From: JBOFDP01 sp051647125
GTDB lineage: Bacteria > Bacteroidota > Bacteroidia > Chitinophagales > Chitinophagaceae
Direction: 5' to 3'
NCBI GenBank assembly: GCA_051647125.1
Contig: JBOFDP010000061.1
Span: forward strand, 1-34,023
Length of the DNA: 34,023 bases
The notes below the pieces were generated by a model. It saw only the letters and a program-made list of their open reading frames with translations. It searched no databases and was not told the DNA's origin. Both the position numbers and the translations under genes were made by a program. Each line of letters starts with the position of its first letter. Position 1 is the stretch's first letter. Below are positions 24,989 through 33,110 of the stretch, one piece after another.

Positions 24989-25693
24989 TTATTTAGATCC
25001 ACCACTACGCATTGCTGTAATCATATTATTATACATCGCATTTAGTTGCGATAAATTTTGAGTGAGTGTACCCATCTGTTGCTTTGTATTTTTAGCTTCT
25101 TGTACACTTTCTTTTAGAGCTTCAGTAGCTTCACTAACAGTAGTATAAAACGCTGTCATATTTTTCATACTATTAACCATATTTTTCATATCAGCAACTT
25201 GATTTTCTGGAAAAATATGACTTATAGCATCAGTAGCTTTTTTAAATTGACTTACAGAAGAAACAGTTTCTCCTACTAAATTACCTATTTCAGAAAAAGA
25301 TTTAGCTGCTTTTGTCATTTGTTCATTATAAGCTTGAGTTGCTCCAGCTGATATAGATAAACTTTTTAATTGCAACCCTATTTCATTAAGCTTAATAATG
25401 CTTTGTTGCAAATTTTTTAATTGATCTGCTCCTATTTTTTCTAAAAGAGCAGGGGCAATATCTATCTTAGTTCCTCCACCTCCATGAGCATGATCGTCTA
25501 ATCCATAACCTTTCGCACTAAGTATCGCATACACTGCAAAAATAAGTGCTTCTGTCAATAACCCGATTGTTAATGTTATTGAAGCTCCTGGTAAGTGTAA
25601 AATTTTTGCCCAAGCTCCTATAATTACTACCGTTGCCCCAGCTGAAACAAATACATTAAGTGCTTTTTCTGATTTTTTGCTAATAATTGCCAT
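24989..25693 (-). CDS. gldL: Type IX secretion / gliding motor protein GldL (PorL)
   Basis: A 234-residue inner-membrane protein with two N-terminal helices and a helical cytoplasmic tail. GldL pentamers surround the GldM helices and carry the proton path. Here the first helix has AWAKILH (K30, H33) and the second LLTEALIF (E48), matching the lysine, histidine and glutamate shown to matter in the Flavobacterium johnsoniae motor. The segment between the helices (LPGASITLTIG) is short. The cytoplasmic part is rich in A, Q, K and S with heptad-like helices and a G/H-rich patch (DDHAHGGGG). It lies 35 bases after gldK and 57 before gldM. Confidence 0.95.
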   Translation of the reverse strand: MAIISKKSEKALNVFVSAGATVVIIGAWAKILHLPGASITLTIGLLTEALIFAVYAILSAKGYGLDDHAHGGGGTKIDIAPALLEKIGADQLKNLQQSIIKLNEIGLQLKSLSISAGATQAYNEQMTKAAKSFSEIGNLVGETVSSVSQFKKATDAISHIFPENQVADMKNMVNSMKNMTAFYTTVSEATEALKESVQEAKNTKQQMGTLTQNLSQLNAMYNNMITAMRSGGSK

Positions 25694-25728
25694 ATTTTAA
25701 AATATTTTTATATATAAAATTAATTTTT

Positions 25729-27123
25729 TTATTTTACTCTTTCAAATGCAGGTGAAGGTAAATCAATAACACACCTAAACCCTATATAACTTCTTGAAGA
25801 ATCTTGGTATTCATAATCTCTACTCCCACAAGCTAAATACATTGCAACATCTTTCCAACTACCACCTCTTATTACTTTCCTTTTCATAGCAGGAGGATCA
25901 TTAGGCTTAGCATTATATTCATAAGAAGGAGCTAAATCATTCATAAACAAATAGCTTTCTTCAGAAAATGCTGAGGATGTCCATTCAGAAGCATTACCTG
26001 ACATATTATACAAACCATAAGAATTGGGAAAATAAGAATCTACACGAGCTGTATATTGCGCTCCATCTTCAGAATAATCTCCTCTAAGATTTTTAAAATT
26101 AGCTAAATAACAACCTTGTTTGTTGATGATATAAGGACCTCCCCAAGGATACATAGCTTCAGACAAACCTCCCCTAGCCGCATACTCCCACTCAGGCTCT
26201 GAAGGCAACCTAAAGTAAGCATCTAAACCACCTTTCCCTTTAAGAAATTCTTGTGCTAAAAAAGTTCTCCATTGACAAAAAGCATTCGCCTGATTCCAAT
26301 TAACCCCTACAACTGGATAATTTGAAAATTGAGGTTTAGAAAAATATCCCCTTACCATAGGTTCATTATTGGCATAAGAAAAATCTATCATCCAAACTAA
26401 GGTATCTGGATAAACCTTAACCATTTTTTTTACTAATAAAGAATCCATTGGTAACTTAGAACCTGTACTTTGTACTTTTTGATATGAAATATAAGCATAT
26501 GCGTATTCAACGTCCATTACATTAATACCCACCCCACCAGTTAAAGGATTGGTTACTATAAGGTTTTTATCTTTTAATTTTTGTACAGTCTGAGGATCGG
26601 ACAAGTTAAGTGTAGCCACTTTTTGCAAATCTAACGGCTTTTTACTAGTAGCACGATTAGTTGTAGAAGTTTTAGGAGAGGGAGCAGTAACCCTTGTACT
26701 ATTTTTACTTGATGTAGGATTTTTAGACTTAGCAGATGCAGTATTTACAGCTTCATCTTTAGTTAGATTAAGTACTTGAGCAACCGTTGAATCAATCGCA
26801 TATTTTACAAATTGTTTATATATGCTATTGGATATTTCTGTTGCATCCATCCAAAAACCATTAATTGATTTTTTTGAAGGTTTATTTAAATATAAACCAT
26901 TCAAGTCTTCATCATTAGCGCCTATTACAGTTACTCCACTAGGGATATAAACCATCCCAGGAATCCTTACAATTTTATAATTAGTACCCGCATTAATATT
27001 ATTAGCAGACAAAGTAAATTGCCCAAAATAATCATTTGAAGATATAGTAGGTTTAGCCTTTTGAGAACACGCAAATAAAACCAACAATAGAACTAAACAA
27101 AGAAAAGATAATTTATTTATCAT
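25729..27123 (-). CDS. gldK: Type IX secretion system lipoprotein GldK (PorK)
   Basis: A 464-residue outer-membrane lipoprotein. The signal ends in a clear lipobox, LFAC, with C19 as the lipidated residue. The mature protein is an FGE-sulfatase-like domain (SUMF1 fold, without enzyme activity as far as known for GldK). It begins MVYIPSGVTVIGAND and continues with GFWMDATEISNSIYKQFV, VGVNWNQANAFCQWR, RLPSEPEWEYAARGG, and ends GLYNMSGNASEWTSSAF and VIRGGSWKD. With GldN it forms the periplasmic ring that anchors the T9SS motor. A K/S/T/P-rich stretch at about 128-163 looks low-complexity. It is the first gene of the operon, with a -7 element at 27152-27159. Confidence 0.96.
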   Translation of the reverse strand: MINKLSFLCLVLLLVLFACSQKAKPTISSNDYFGQFTLSANNINAGTNYKIVRIPGMVYIPSGVTVIGANDEDLNGLYLNKPSKKSINGFWMDATEISNSIYKQFVKYAIDSTVAQVLNLTKDEAVNTASAKSKNPTSSKNSTRVTAPSPKTSTTNRATSKKPLDLQKVATLNLSDPQTVQKLKDKNLIVTNPLTGGVGINVMDVEYAYAYISYQKVQSTGSKLPMDSLLVKKMVKVYPDTLVWMIDFSYANNEPMVRGYFSKPQFSNYPVVGVNWNQANAFCQWRTFLAQEFLKGKGGLDAYFRLPSEPEWEYAARGGLSEAMYPWGGPYIINKQGCYLANFKNLRGDYSEDGAQYTARVDSYFPNSYGLYNMSGNASEWTSSAFSEESYLFMNDLAPSYEYNAKPNDPPAMKRKVIRGGSWKDVAMYLACGSRDYEYQDSSRSYIGFRCVIDLPSPAFERVK

Positions 27124-27151
27124 ACTTACAAAATTAAACTCAAATTTTATG

Positions 27152-27159
27152 CAAAGTTA
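27152..27159 (-). promoter_or_regulatory. Probable -7 promoter element for the gldKLMN operon
   Basis: On the minus strand this is TAACTTTG (TAnnTTTG), 28 bases before the gldK ATG and in the gap after pfkA. No TTG sits at the -33 distance. It suggests the T9SS genes are transcribed separately from pfkA. Confidence 0.45.
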
Positions 27160-27210
27160 TTACATTATTTGATTTAGTAATCATTTTTTTATGTAAATTT
27201 ATTTTTTATC

Positions 27211-28182
27211 TTAGGATAAAGCTTTCAATAATTTAAACCATTCTGTAGAAATTGTAGTTTTAGCATGAGTAATTTCATTAAGTGGCATGTAAATAATTTC
27301 ATCACTTTTAACACCTACCATTACATTATAATGCCCTGCAACCAAACACTCTATTGCTTGAAATCCCATTCGGCTTGCTATAATTCTATCTCTTGCAGAG
27401 GGAGCGCCTCCTCTTTGTATATGTCCTAAAATACATACTCTCGTATCAAAATGGGGTAATCTCTTTCTTACAATCTCTCCTACAGTATTAGCTCCACCAC
27501 CAATAAAACCTTCTGCTACCACTACCATATTCACATACTTTTGCTTACGTTCATTACTTTCTAATACACGTAGAGCATTCTCTAAACCTTGAGGATTTTC
27601 TGGCACCAAAATGCTTTCTGCTCCAACAGAAACCCCACTATGTAAAGCAATATATCCTGCATCTCTACCCATAACCTCTATAACAAACAACCTATCGTGG
27701 GCATCTGCCGTATCTTTAATTTTATCTATAGCTTCTATAGCAGTATTTACAGCTGTATCAAAACCTATTGTATATTCTGTACCTGCAATATCTCCATCAA
27801 TAGTGCCAGGAACACCCACAAAAGGTATATCATGTTCTTTCCCAAAAAGATATGCCCCTTTAAAAGAACCATCCCCTCCTATAATCACCAATGCTTCTAT
27901 GCCCAAAGCCTTTAGGTTCTCATAAGCAATTTGCCTACCTTCTTTGGTTCTAAATTCCTCAGAACGAGCTGTTTTTAGAATAGTACCTCCACGCTGAATA
28001 ATATTAGAAACTGATTTAGACTCCATTTGAAGAATATTATTTTCTATAAGACCCGCATAACCTTGATGCACTCCATATACTTCCATACCATGAAATAATG
28101 CTGTACGTACTACTGCTCTAATGGCAGCATTCATACCTGGTGCATCACCTCCGGAAGTAAGAACTGCTATTTTTTTAACCAT
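27211..28182 (-). CDS. pfkA: ATP-dependent 6-phosphofructokinase
   Basis: A 323-residue enzyme that converts fructose-6-phosphate and ATP to fructose-1,6-bisphosphate, the committed step of glycolysis. SGGDAPGMNAAIR at residues 10-22 and GGDGSFKGA at 102-110 form the ATP site; glycine after the second aspartate (GGDGS rather than GGDDS) indicates ATP and not pyrophosphate as donor. The catalytic loop is PGTIDGDIAGTEYTIGF, with D129 and D131 kept but glycine at 130 where most relatives have asparagine. MGRDAGYIAL and GHIQRGGAPSARDR complete the substrate site. The length is normal. It has its own promoter (28208-28215) and is followed by gldK. Confidence 0.95.
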   Translation of the reverse strand: MVKKIAVLTSGGDAPGMNAAIRAVVRTALFHGMEVYGVHQGYAGLIENNILQMESKSVSNIIQRGGTILKTARSEEFRTKEGRQIAYENLKALGIEALVIIGGDGSFKGAYLFGKEHDIPFVGVPGTIDGDIAGTEYTIGFDTAVNTAIEAIDKIKDTADAHDRLFVIEVMGRDAGYIALHSGVSVGAESILVPENPQGLENALRVLESNERKQKYVNMVVVAEGFIGGGANTVGEIVRKRLPHFDTRVCILGHIQRGGAPSARDRIIASRMGFQAIECLVAGHYNVMVGVKSDEIIYMPLNEITHAKTTISTEWFKLLKALS

Positions 28183-28207
28183 AATTTTATATTATATTTT
28201 ATACGTA

Positions 28208-28215
28208 CAAAGGTA
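28208..28215 (-). promoter_or_regulatory. -7 promoter element for pfkA
   Basis: TACCTTTG on the minus strand, 25 bases before the pfkA ATG. It is another copy of the octamer seen before ccsA, the M56 gene and the FKBP gene. No -33 TTG is visible at normal spacing. Confidence 0.55.
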
Positions 28216-28249
28216 ATGGTTTTTCTCTCTAAAAATTATTTTTTCTCTT

Positions 28250-29152
28250 TTATAATCCATTAGGATATACATTTTCCTCTATCAATTTTCTAATATCTTG
28301 TTTTACTTGAGGAGCATCTTTTTTATAAGTTACACCAAACCACTTAGCATCAGTTTGTTCTACTACCGTTTTTCCTCCGTTTTTTTCTATAAATTCTTGT
28401 ACCAATAAAGGAATAAAATATTCTTTTTTAGGTTCTTGGATATTATCTTCTAAAAATTTCCTAAATCCTTCTTTGCAATATTCAAAAACAGATTCAGGAA
28501 AACAGAAAAAATTCATAGAAACAACATCGTCAGCCATCAATTCTTTTACTATACCATTAGTACTGGGAAATACTATTTTACCCTCCTTTTTATGAATACC
28601 AATAGTCTCTTCTATATTGACCAAACTATTATCTTTAGCTACTTTACAAATACCACGGTTAACTTCTCCATTATCTGACAAAGTATTCTCTAACTGATAA
28701 CCGATAATTCCCCAAGTTTTATCATTACACACATTTTCTAACATCTTTTTAGCCTTAATATAAGCATCTCTTCCATAAAAATCATCCGCATTAATAACAG
28801 CAAATGGATTTTTTATAACCTCAATACCACAAAGTAAAGCATGTGCCGTACCCCAAGGTTTTATTCGTGTTTTTGGGACCGTATATCCTTCCGTAAAACG
28901 ATAAAAATCTTGGTATACTATTTTAAGTGCTATTTTCTTTTCCCAACGAGTAAAAAATTTCTCTTTAAATTCCTCTTCAAATTCTTTTCTTATTACAAAT
29001 ACTATTTCCTCAAATCCTACTTGAATAGCATCATAAATAGCATAATCTAAGAATGCCTCTTTATTAGGTCCGAAAGTATCCATTTGTTTCAATCCTCCGC
29101 CGTAGCGCGAAGCTAAGCCTGCAGCTAATACTAAAAGTGATGATTTTACCAT
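28250..29152 (-). CDS. Sugar-nucleotidyltransferase-like protein (NTP_transferase family)
   Basis: A 300-residue cytoplasmic protein with a nucleotidyltransferase fold of the GlmU/UDP-glucose pyrophosphorylase type. The N-terminus is LVLAAGLASRYGGGLKQMD, which provides the nucleotide-binding GxGxR-like loop with a K. AVINADDFYG near residues 117-126 is the metal- and sugar-binding segment. GTAHALLCG and NGIVKELMADDVVSMNFF-like segments follow (the latter given here as VKELMAD and VSMNFFCF). Such proteins join NTP to a sugar-1-phosphate. The identity of the sugar is unknown. The loop GGGLKQMD differs from the classical GxGTRxxPxTK, a variant common in Bacteroidota. It is upstream of pfkA on the same strand, 67 bases apart. 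Confidence 0.8.
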   Translation of the reverse strand: MVKSSLLVLAAGLASRYGGGLKQMDTFGPNKEAFLDYAIYDAIQVGFEEIVFVIRKEFEEEFKEKFFTRWEKKIALKIVYQDFYRFTEGYTVPKTRIKPWGTAHALLCGIEVIKNPFAVINADDFYGRDAYIKAKKMLENVCNDKTWGIIGYQLENTLSDNGEVNRGICKVAKDNSLVNIEETIGIHKKEGKIVFPSTNGIVKELMADDVVSMNFFCFPESVFEYCKEGFRKFLEDNIQEPKKEYFIPLLVQEFIEKNGGKTVVEQTDAKWFGVTYKKDAPQVKQDIRKLIEENVYPNGL

Positions 29153-29477
29153 ATTAAAATTTATTTTATTTCCCTTGATAACGTAAATTCATATAAATAC
29201 AATAGTACATCAATTTTTAGCTTTTTACAAGTTTATTTTAATATTTTATAAAATAGAAATTCAACTTCAATAGGAATCTTTAAAGGATAAAAATAAATAT
29301 CTATCCATATTAACCATAGTAGAATTAAGTAATTAATAGTAGTGATAACGAAAATTAGAGAACTTATATCAACTCAAAAAATATCCTTTAGAATAAGAAT
29401 AGATATAGAAATTTGTATATTTGCTTCTGAACAAATTCTCCCCAGCAATTTTCCTAAACTATTTTGAATCTATCAAC
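29153..29477. other. Divergent intergenic region (325 bases) without a gene
   Basis: It lies between the nucleotidyltransferase (minus) and the family 39-type glycosyltransferase (plus). It is very A/T-rich and I find no open frame of note, no tRNA-like fold and no strong hairpin. The only element I can name is a -7 box for the plus-strand gene at 29416-29423. A promoter for the minus-strand gene must be near 29160-29220 but I see no clear TAnnTTTG there. Confidence 0.6.
29416..29423 (+). promoter_or_regulatory. Probable -7 promoter element for the family 39-type glycosyltransferase
   Basis: TATATTTG fits TAnnTTTG and overlaps an in-frame TTG at 29421, which therefore cannot be the start. 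The ATG at 29478 lies 54 bases downstream. No -33 TTG is visible. Confidence 0.45.
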
Positions 29478-30998
29478 ATGTCTATTTATAAAAAAAATCT
29501 TATCCTTCTTATTTTTATTTCATTGGCTATAAGAATTTTTATTGCATGGCATTGGGAATTGAATAATGATGAATGCTATTATTGGACTTTTGCTTTATTT
29601 CCAGATTGGAGTCATTTTGATAGTCCCCCTATGATTGGATGGATATTACAACTATTTACTAATAATTTAAGGTATGATTCTCCATTTTTTATACGATCTA
29701 TCGCTTTATTAGTGGGAGTTTTAAATACTATTTTAATTTTCATTATAGGTCATGTTGTAAGAAATGAAAAAACAGGTTGGTATGGGGCTTTATTGTATAA
29801 TTTTTCAATTTATGGGGTAATCTGCTTAGGTGTTTGCATAAATCCAGAAGTGCCTCAAAGTTTCTTTTGGCTTCTTACCACGCTCATACTCATACATCTT
29901 TTTCGGAAAAAAAATATTACCTCTATTCATTATCTTGAAATGCTATTAATTGGAGTATTTATTGGATTAAGTATTTTATGCAAATACAACAGTATATTTT
30001 TATGGTTGGGAATACTGATTTATGTGATACTTTTTAAAAAATATTTTTTAAGCCAATATTGTTTTTATATGTCACTCTTCCTTACTTTATTGTTTGTTAT
30101 TCCTATAGTATGGTGGAATATGGAAAATAGATATATAGGATTTTCTAAAATCGAAAATCTACCTTCGTTCTCAGAAACCATTAATATATGGATATTTTTC
30201 AAAAAAATTTATTGGCAAATAATTTATTACAATCCAATAAACCTGTTTTTGGTACTTATTGGCTTTGTACATTTTTTTATTAAGAAAAATTTTTCCAAAT
30301 CTGTATTAAACTTATTTTTATGCTTGTCTATACCTATATGGACAATATTTTCAATATTATCATTTTTTAAAAATATTTCCGTACAGTGGGTCTTAGTAGC
30401 GGGATTACCTTTATTAGTAATTGCAGCAGCATATCTTGATGATATAAAACAATCTCGTTCAAAAATTATACTTTGGATATCTGGTATCTTCATAATACTA
30501 TTCTTTGTTGTAGCTATCATTATAAAACCATACTATATCATTTCAAACACAAAAGAAGACATAGACAATCCTCTTCGCTTGTTTGAATTTCAGGGCTGGG
30601 AACAACTTAATGAAAAATTTTCAATACTTCGCAAAAAACATATTGAACAAAAAACAATGGATAGCATAAGCCATATACTTGCTTCCAAATGGCATCAAGC
30701 CGCCATATTAGATTATTATATAGCAAGACCAAACAAAATGGGAGTAAAAACCATCGGTTTTATAAAGACAACCTTTAAATACGATCAAATCAGCAATAAA
30801 CGTGGCGGCTTTAAAATAGGAGAAGATTTTTACTTTATTACCTCTACTCGAGATTTTGAAGATCCATATACTTTATATGGTAATTACTTTAAGAAAATTG
30901 TACTTTCAGATACTATACCAATTATAAACCACAAAAAAAATAGCATTGAATACATAATATACAGATTATATGATTTGGAAAAACTTCCTAATCTATAA
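29478..30998 (+). CDS. Family 39-type membrane glycosyltransferase (ArnT/PMT-like, GT-C)
   Basis: A 506-residue polytopic membrane protein from ATG 29478. ELNNDECYYW at residues 27-36 carries the acidic pair (D31, E32) of the first extracytoplasmic loop, and HFDSPPMIGW at 46-55 is the second hallmark of the PMT_2/ArnT group. About ten further spans follow to residue 360, then a 140-residue C-terminal soluble domain. Enzymes of this group take a sugar from a lipid-phosphate carrier and place it on lipid A, other lipids or proteins outside the cytoplasm; which is unknown here. The longer frame from TTG 29421 is rejected because a -7 element covers it. The gene stands alone and converges on recX. 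Confidence 0.85.
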   Translation: MSIYKKNLILLIFISLAIRIFIAWHWELNNDECYYWTFALFPDWSHFDSPPMIGWILQLFTNNLRYDSPFFIRSIALLVGVLNTILIFIIGHVVRNEKTGWYGALLYNFSIYGVICLGVCINPEVPQSFFWLLTTLILIHLFRKKNITSIHYLEMLLIGVFIGLSILCKYNSIFLWLGILIYVILFKKYFLSQYCFYMSLFLTLLFVIPIVWWNMENRYIGFSKIENLPSFSETINIWIFFKKIYWQIIYYNPINLFLVLIGFVHFFIKKNFSKSVLNLFLCLSIPIWTIFSILSFFKNISVQWVLVAGLPLLVIAAAYLDDIKQSRSKIILWISGIFIILFFVVAIIIKPYYIISNTKEDIDNPLRLFEFQGWEQLNEKFSILRKKHIEQKTMDSISHILASKWHQAAILDYYIARPNKMGVKTIGFIKTTFKYDQISNKRGGFKIGEDFYFITSTRDFEDPYTLYGNYFKKIVLSDTIPIINHKKNSIEYIIYRLYDLEKLPNL

Positions 30999-31055
30999 TA
31001 CCATTTGCTTATAAAAGAATACAGATATCTTCTATTGTTTAAAATGTAAAGATAG

Positions 31056-31526
31056 CTATTTTATCAAGTCTACAATATCTTCCAACAAAAACCCTTTACT
31101 GAGTAAATATTGTATTAATTTTTTTTTTATAATAAAAGGATTTTTATCTTTTATAGTAGCTCGTTTTTTATCAATTAAGCATTGTAAATTTTTATATTGT
31201 TCTTCTTTTGAAATCTGAGATAAAAATTCTTTTATCAAAACATCACTCACACCTTTTTGTTTAAGCATATATTGTATTTTTTGAGGACCCCATTTTTTGA
31301 GATGAAACTTACCTTTTGTATACATCTGAGCAAATCGCCCCTCATTTAAGAAATCTTCTTCTATCAATTGACAAATAGCACGTTCCGTTTCAATTGTAGA
31401 AAATCTTAGTTTCAATGCTTTTTGCCAAACCTCCTCATGGCTACGTTCTTGGTAAGCACAATATTGCCTCAATACATTTAATCCTGTAGTGTAAGTATAT
31501 GTTTTTTGTGCATTTTGTTTTTTCAT
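31056..31526 (-). CDS. recX: Regulatory protein RecX
   Basis: A 156-residue protein of three three-helix repeats that binds RecA filaments and tunes their activity. Family marks are CAYQERSHEEVWQKAL, LIEEDFLNEGRFAQMYTKGK and LKKWGPQKIQYMLKQKGVS, the last two typical of Bacteroidota RecX. Length and K/R/Q-rich make-up are normal. recA is not in the window. The start at 31526 is 99 bases from the start of the divergent EI24 gene, and promoters for both should lie between. Confidence 0.93.
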   Translation of the reverse strand: MKKQNAQKTYTYTTGLNVLRQYCAYQERSHEEVWQKALKLRFSTIETERAICQLIEEDFLNEGRFAQMYTKGKFHLKKWGPQKIQYMLKQKGVSDVLIKEFLSQISKEEQYKNLQCLIDKKRATIKDKNPFIIKKKLIQYLLSKGFLLEDIVDLIK

Positions 31527-31595
31527 ATTACATCACTTTTTATTCATCTCTAACAAATGACCTCTAAGGTATTTTATTTTGTAAAGATATTAATC

Positions 31596-31603
31596 TATTT
31601 TTG
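31596..31603 (+). promoter_or_regulatory. Probable -7 promoter element for the EI24 / methyltransferase pair
   Basis: TATTTTTG fits TAnnTTTG. It lies downstream of the ATG at 31557 in the same frame, and 22 bases before the GTG at 31626, so it argues for the shorter protein. Confidence 0.45.
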
Positions 31604-31625
31604 TTCTGAAAAAAATATTACCATT

Positions 31626-32384
31626 GTGCTAAAAGACATACTCGCCTCATTTTTAGAATATTTCAAAATCAACAGTCAATCCTTATTCTTAAAAAAGAAA
31701 AAAATAAGGATTATAGTTGCAGTATTATATATCATTTTTTTTGCCTCCTGTTGTATTGGTAGCTGGTGGTTAATTAATTATGGTATTCAGTATATCAATA
31801 ATTTCTTAAATATTAAGTATGGTATTGAGGATATTACACCTTTAAATTCATTTATTATTATCAATCTACAAGTATCCATAAGAGCTATGCTTATTCTAGG
31901 GGTATTATCATTGTCTAAATATGTGTTGCTTACACTTTGTAGTCCAATAGTATATGTAGTTATTGGCAATATATTAAACCAAAAAACTTCATTTCAAGAT
32001 TTTAAACAACATGTACAACTCTCTTTATACATTACTTATTTTCACGGACGTTGGGACCTCATGTATTTTATCTTTGGTTGTTTTCTTTCATTTATTCCTA
32101 TTGTAGGGCTTGTTGTTCCATTGGTTTTTTGGGTATTACAAGCTTATTATATAGGTAATATTTTATTGTTATTAATGTACCGTACAAAGTTTATACATAA
32201 AATGAGCATCCCTGAAATCAAAAAGATTTCAACCCAAATCACAGGGTTATCCTTAGGAATAGGCTTAGGTTTTACTACCTTACAATTTATTCCTATTATA
32301 GGTATGTACCTCGCTCCGATTTATACGCTTACCGTAGGCAATATTATTTTAAATAAAGAAATGAATAATAGCCATTATGGATAA
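31626..32384 (+). CDS. EI24 / CysZ-like membrane protein
   Basis: About 252 residues from GTG 31626 with four or more membrane spans (IIVAVLYIIFFASCCIGSW, then VSIRAMLILGVLSL, a helical-hairpin segment with FIPIVGLVVPLVFWVLQAYY, and GLSLGIGLGFTTLQFIPIIG, each quoted in part). The double IPIVG / IPIIG motif with following VP/AP is characteristic of the EI24 (PF07264) family, which includes the sulfate transporter CysZ. CysZ function is not implied; the role is unknown. The frame opens at ATG 31557, but known members start with a short LKDI-like segment, which here follows GTG 31626, and a -7 element lies between. Its stop overlaps the next gene's ATG (ATGGATAA), suggesting coupled translation. 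Confidence 0.75.
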   Translation: MLKDILASFLEYFKINSQSLFLKKKKIRIIVAVLYIIFFASCCIGSWWLINYGIQYINNFLNIKYGIEDITPLNSFIIINLQVSIRAMLILGVLSLSKYVLLTLCSPIVYVVIGNILNQKTSFQDFKQHVQLSLYITYFHGRWDLMYFIFGCFLSFIPIVGLVVPLVFWVLQAYYIGNILLLLMYRTKFIHKMSIPEIKKISTQITGLSLGIGLGFTTLQFIPIIGMYLAPIYTLTVGNIILNKEMNNSHYG

Positions 32385-33075
32385 TGTTATTCTGCTATTT
32401 CCTTCTCCTTTATCTGAAAATAATAAATGGATTACAGATCAAAGAATGCCTGAATGGATGGAGAAATGTACCTGTTTTTTTGTTGAGAATTTACCACATA
32501 CAAGACGTTGGATTAAGCATATAAACAAATCCTTTGATATAGATAATCGCACTTGGATAGAACTACACCATCATGACAAAGAGATTTTAAGTTGTTTTGA
32601 GAAAAGCTTAAAAACACATCAATATATTGGTATTTTTAGCGATGCCGGTTGTCCCAATGTAGCAGATCCTGGTCAAGCAATTGTGGCACAAGCCCATAAA
32701 AAAAATATACCTGTGATTCCTCTCATTGGAGGAAATTCTATTTTATTAGCATTAATGGCTTCTGGACTAAACGGACAACGATTTCAATTTCACGGATATC
32801 TTCCTATTGCTCAAAAAGAACGAGAAGAAAGTATTAGGAAACTTGAACTACTAAGTAAAAAAAATCATGCTACTCAGATATTTATAGAAACACCCTATAG
32901 GAATCAAAAACTTATAGAATCAATACTCAAAATATGTCATCACAGCACCCTTTTTTGCATAGCTTCAAATATTACAGCAACGGAGGAATATATAAAAACA
33001 CAAACTATAGCTGTTTGGAAAAAACAGCCTATCGCTATACAGAAAATACCTACTGTATTTTTGTTGCAAGGATAG
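32377..33075 (+). CDS. SAM-dependent methyltransferase, RsmI-like (tetrapyrrole methylase fold)
   Basis: A 232-residue protein of the tetrapyrrole-methylase fold. The SAM-binding region shows IFSDAGCPNVADPGQAIVAQ near residues 88-107, followed by IPLIGGNSILLALMASGLNG. FQFHGYLPIAQKERE and IFIETPYRN match the RsmI (16S rRNA C1402 2'-O-methyltransferase) pattern. It is shorter than RsmI and has an unusual N-terminus (LLFPSPLSENN), as in the Bacteroidota paralogue of RsmI, so the target is uncertain and no gene symbol is given. The ATG lies within the EI24 stop (8-base overlap). It converges on sucD with 35 bases between stops. Confidence 0.88.
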   Translation: MDNVILLFPSPLSENNKWITDQRMPEWMEKCTCFFVENLPHTRRWIKHINKSFDIDNRTWIELHHHDKEILSCFEKSLKTHQYIGIFSDAGCPNVADPGQAIVAQAHKKNIPVIPLIGGNSILLALMASGLNGQRFQFHGYLPIAQKEREESIRKLELLSKKNHATQIFIETPYRNQKLIESILKICHHSTLFCIASNITATEEYIKTQTIAVWKKQPIAIQKIPTVFLLQG

Positions 33076-33110
33076 TAGTATCTCCTTAATAGTTGTTCTA
33101 AAAATTAATC

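Noticed and set aside
22385..27123. A novel secretion system
   Set aside because: All four genes match the known T9SS components GldK, GldL, GldM and GldN in order and length.
27611..27925. 104-residue open frame on the plus strand, opposite pfkA
   Set aside because: It lies wholly within the well-supported pfkA gene on the other strand. Its translation has no family features and reflects codon shadow.
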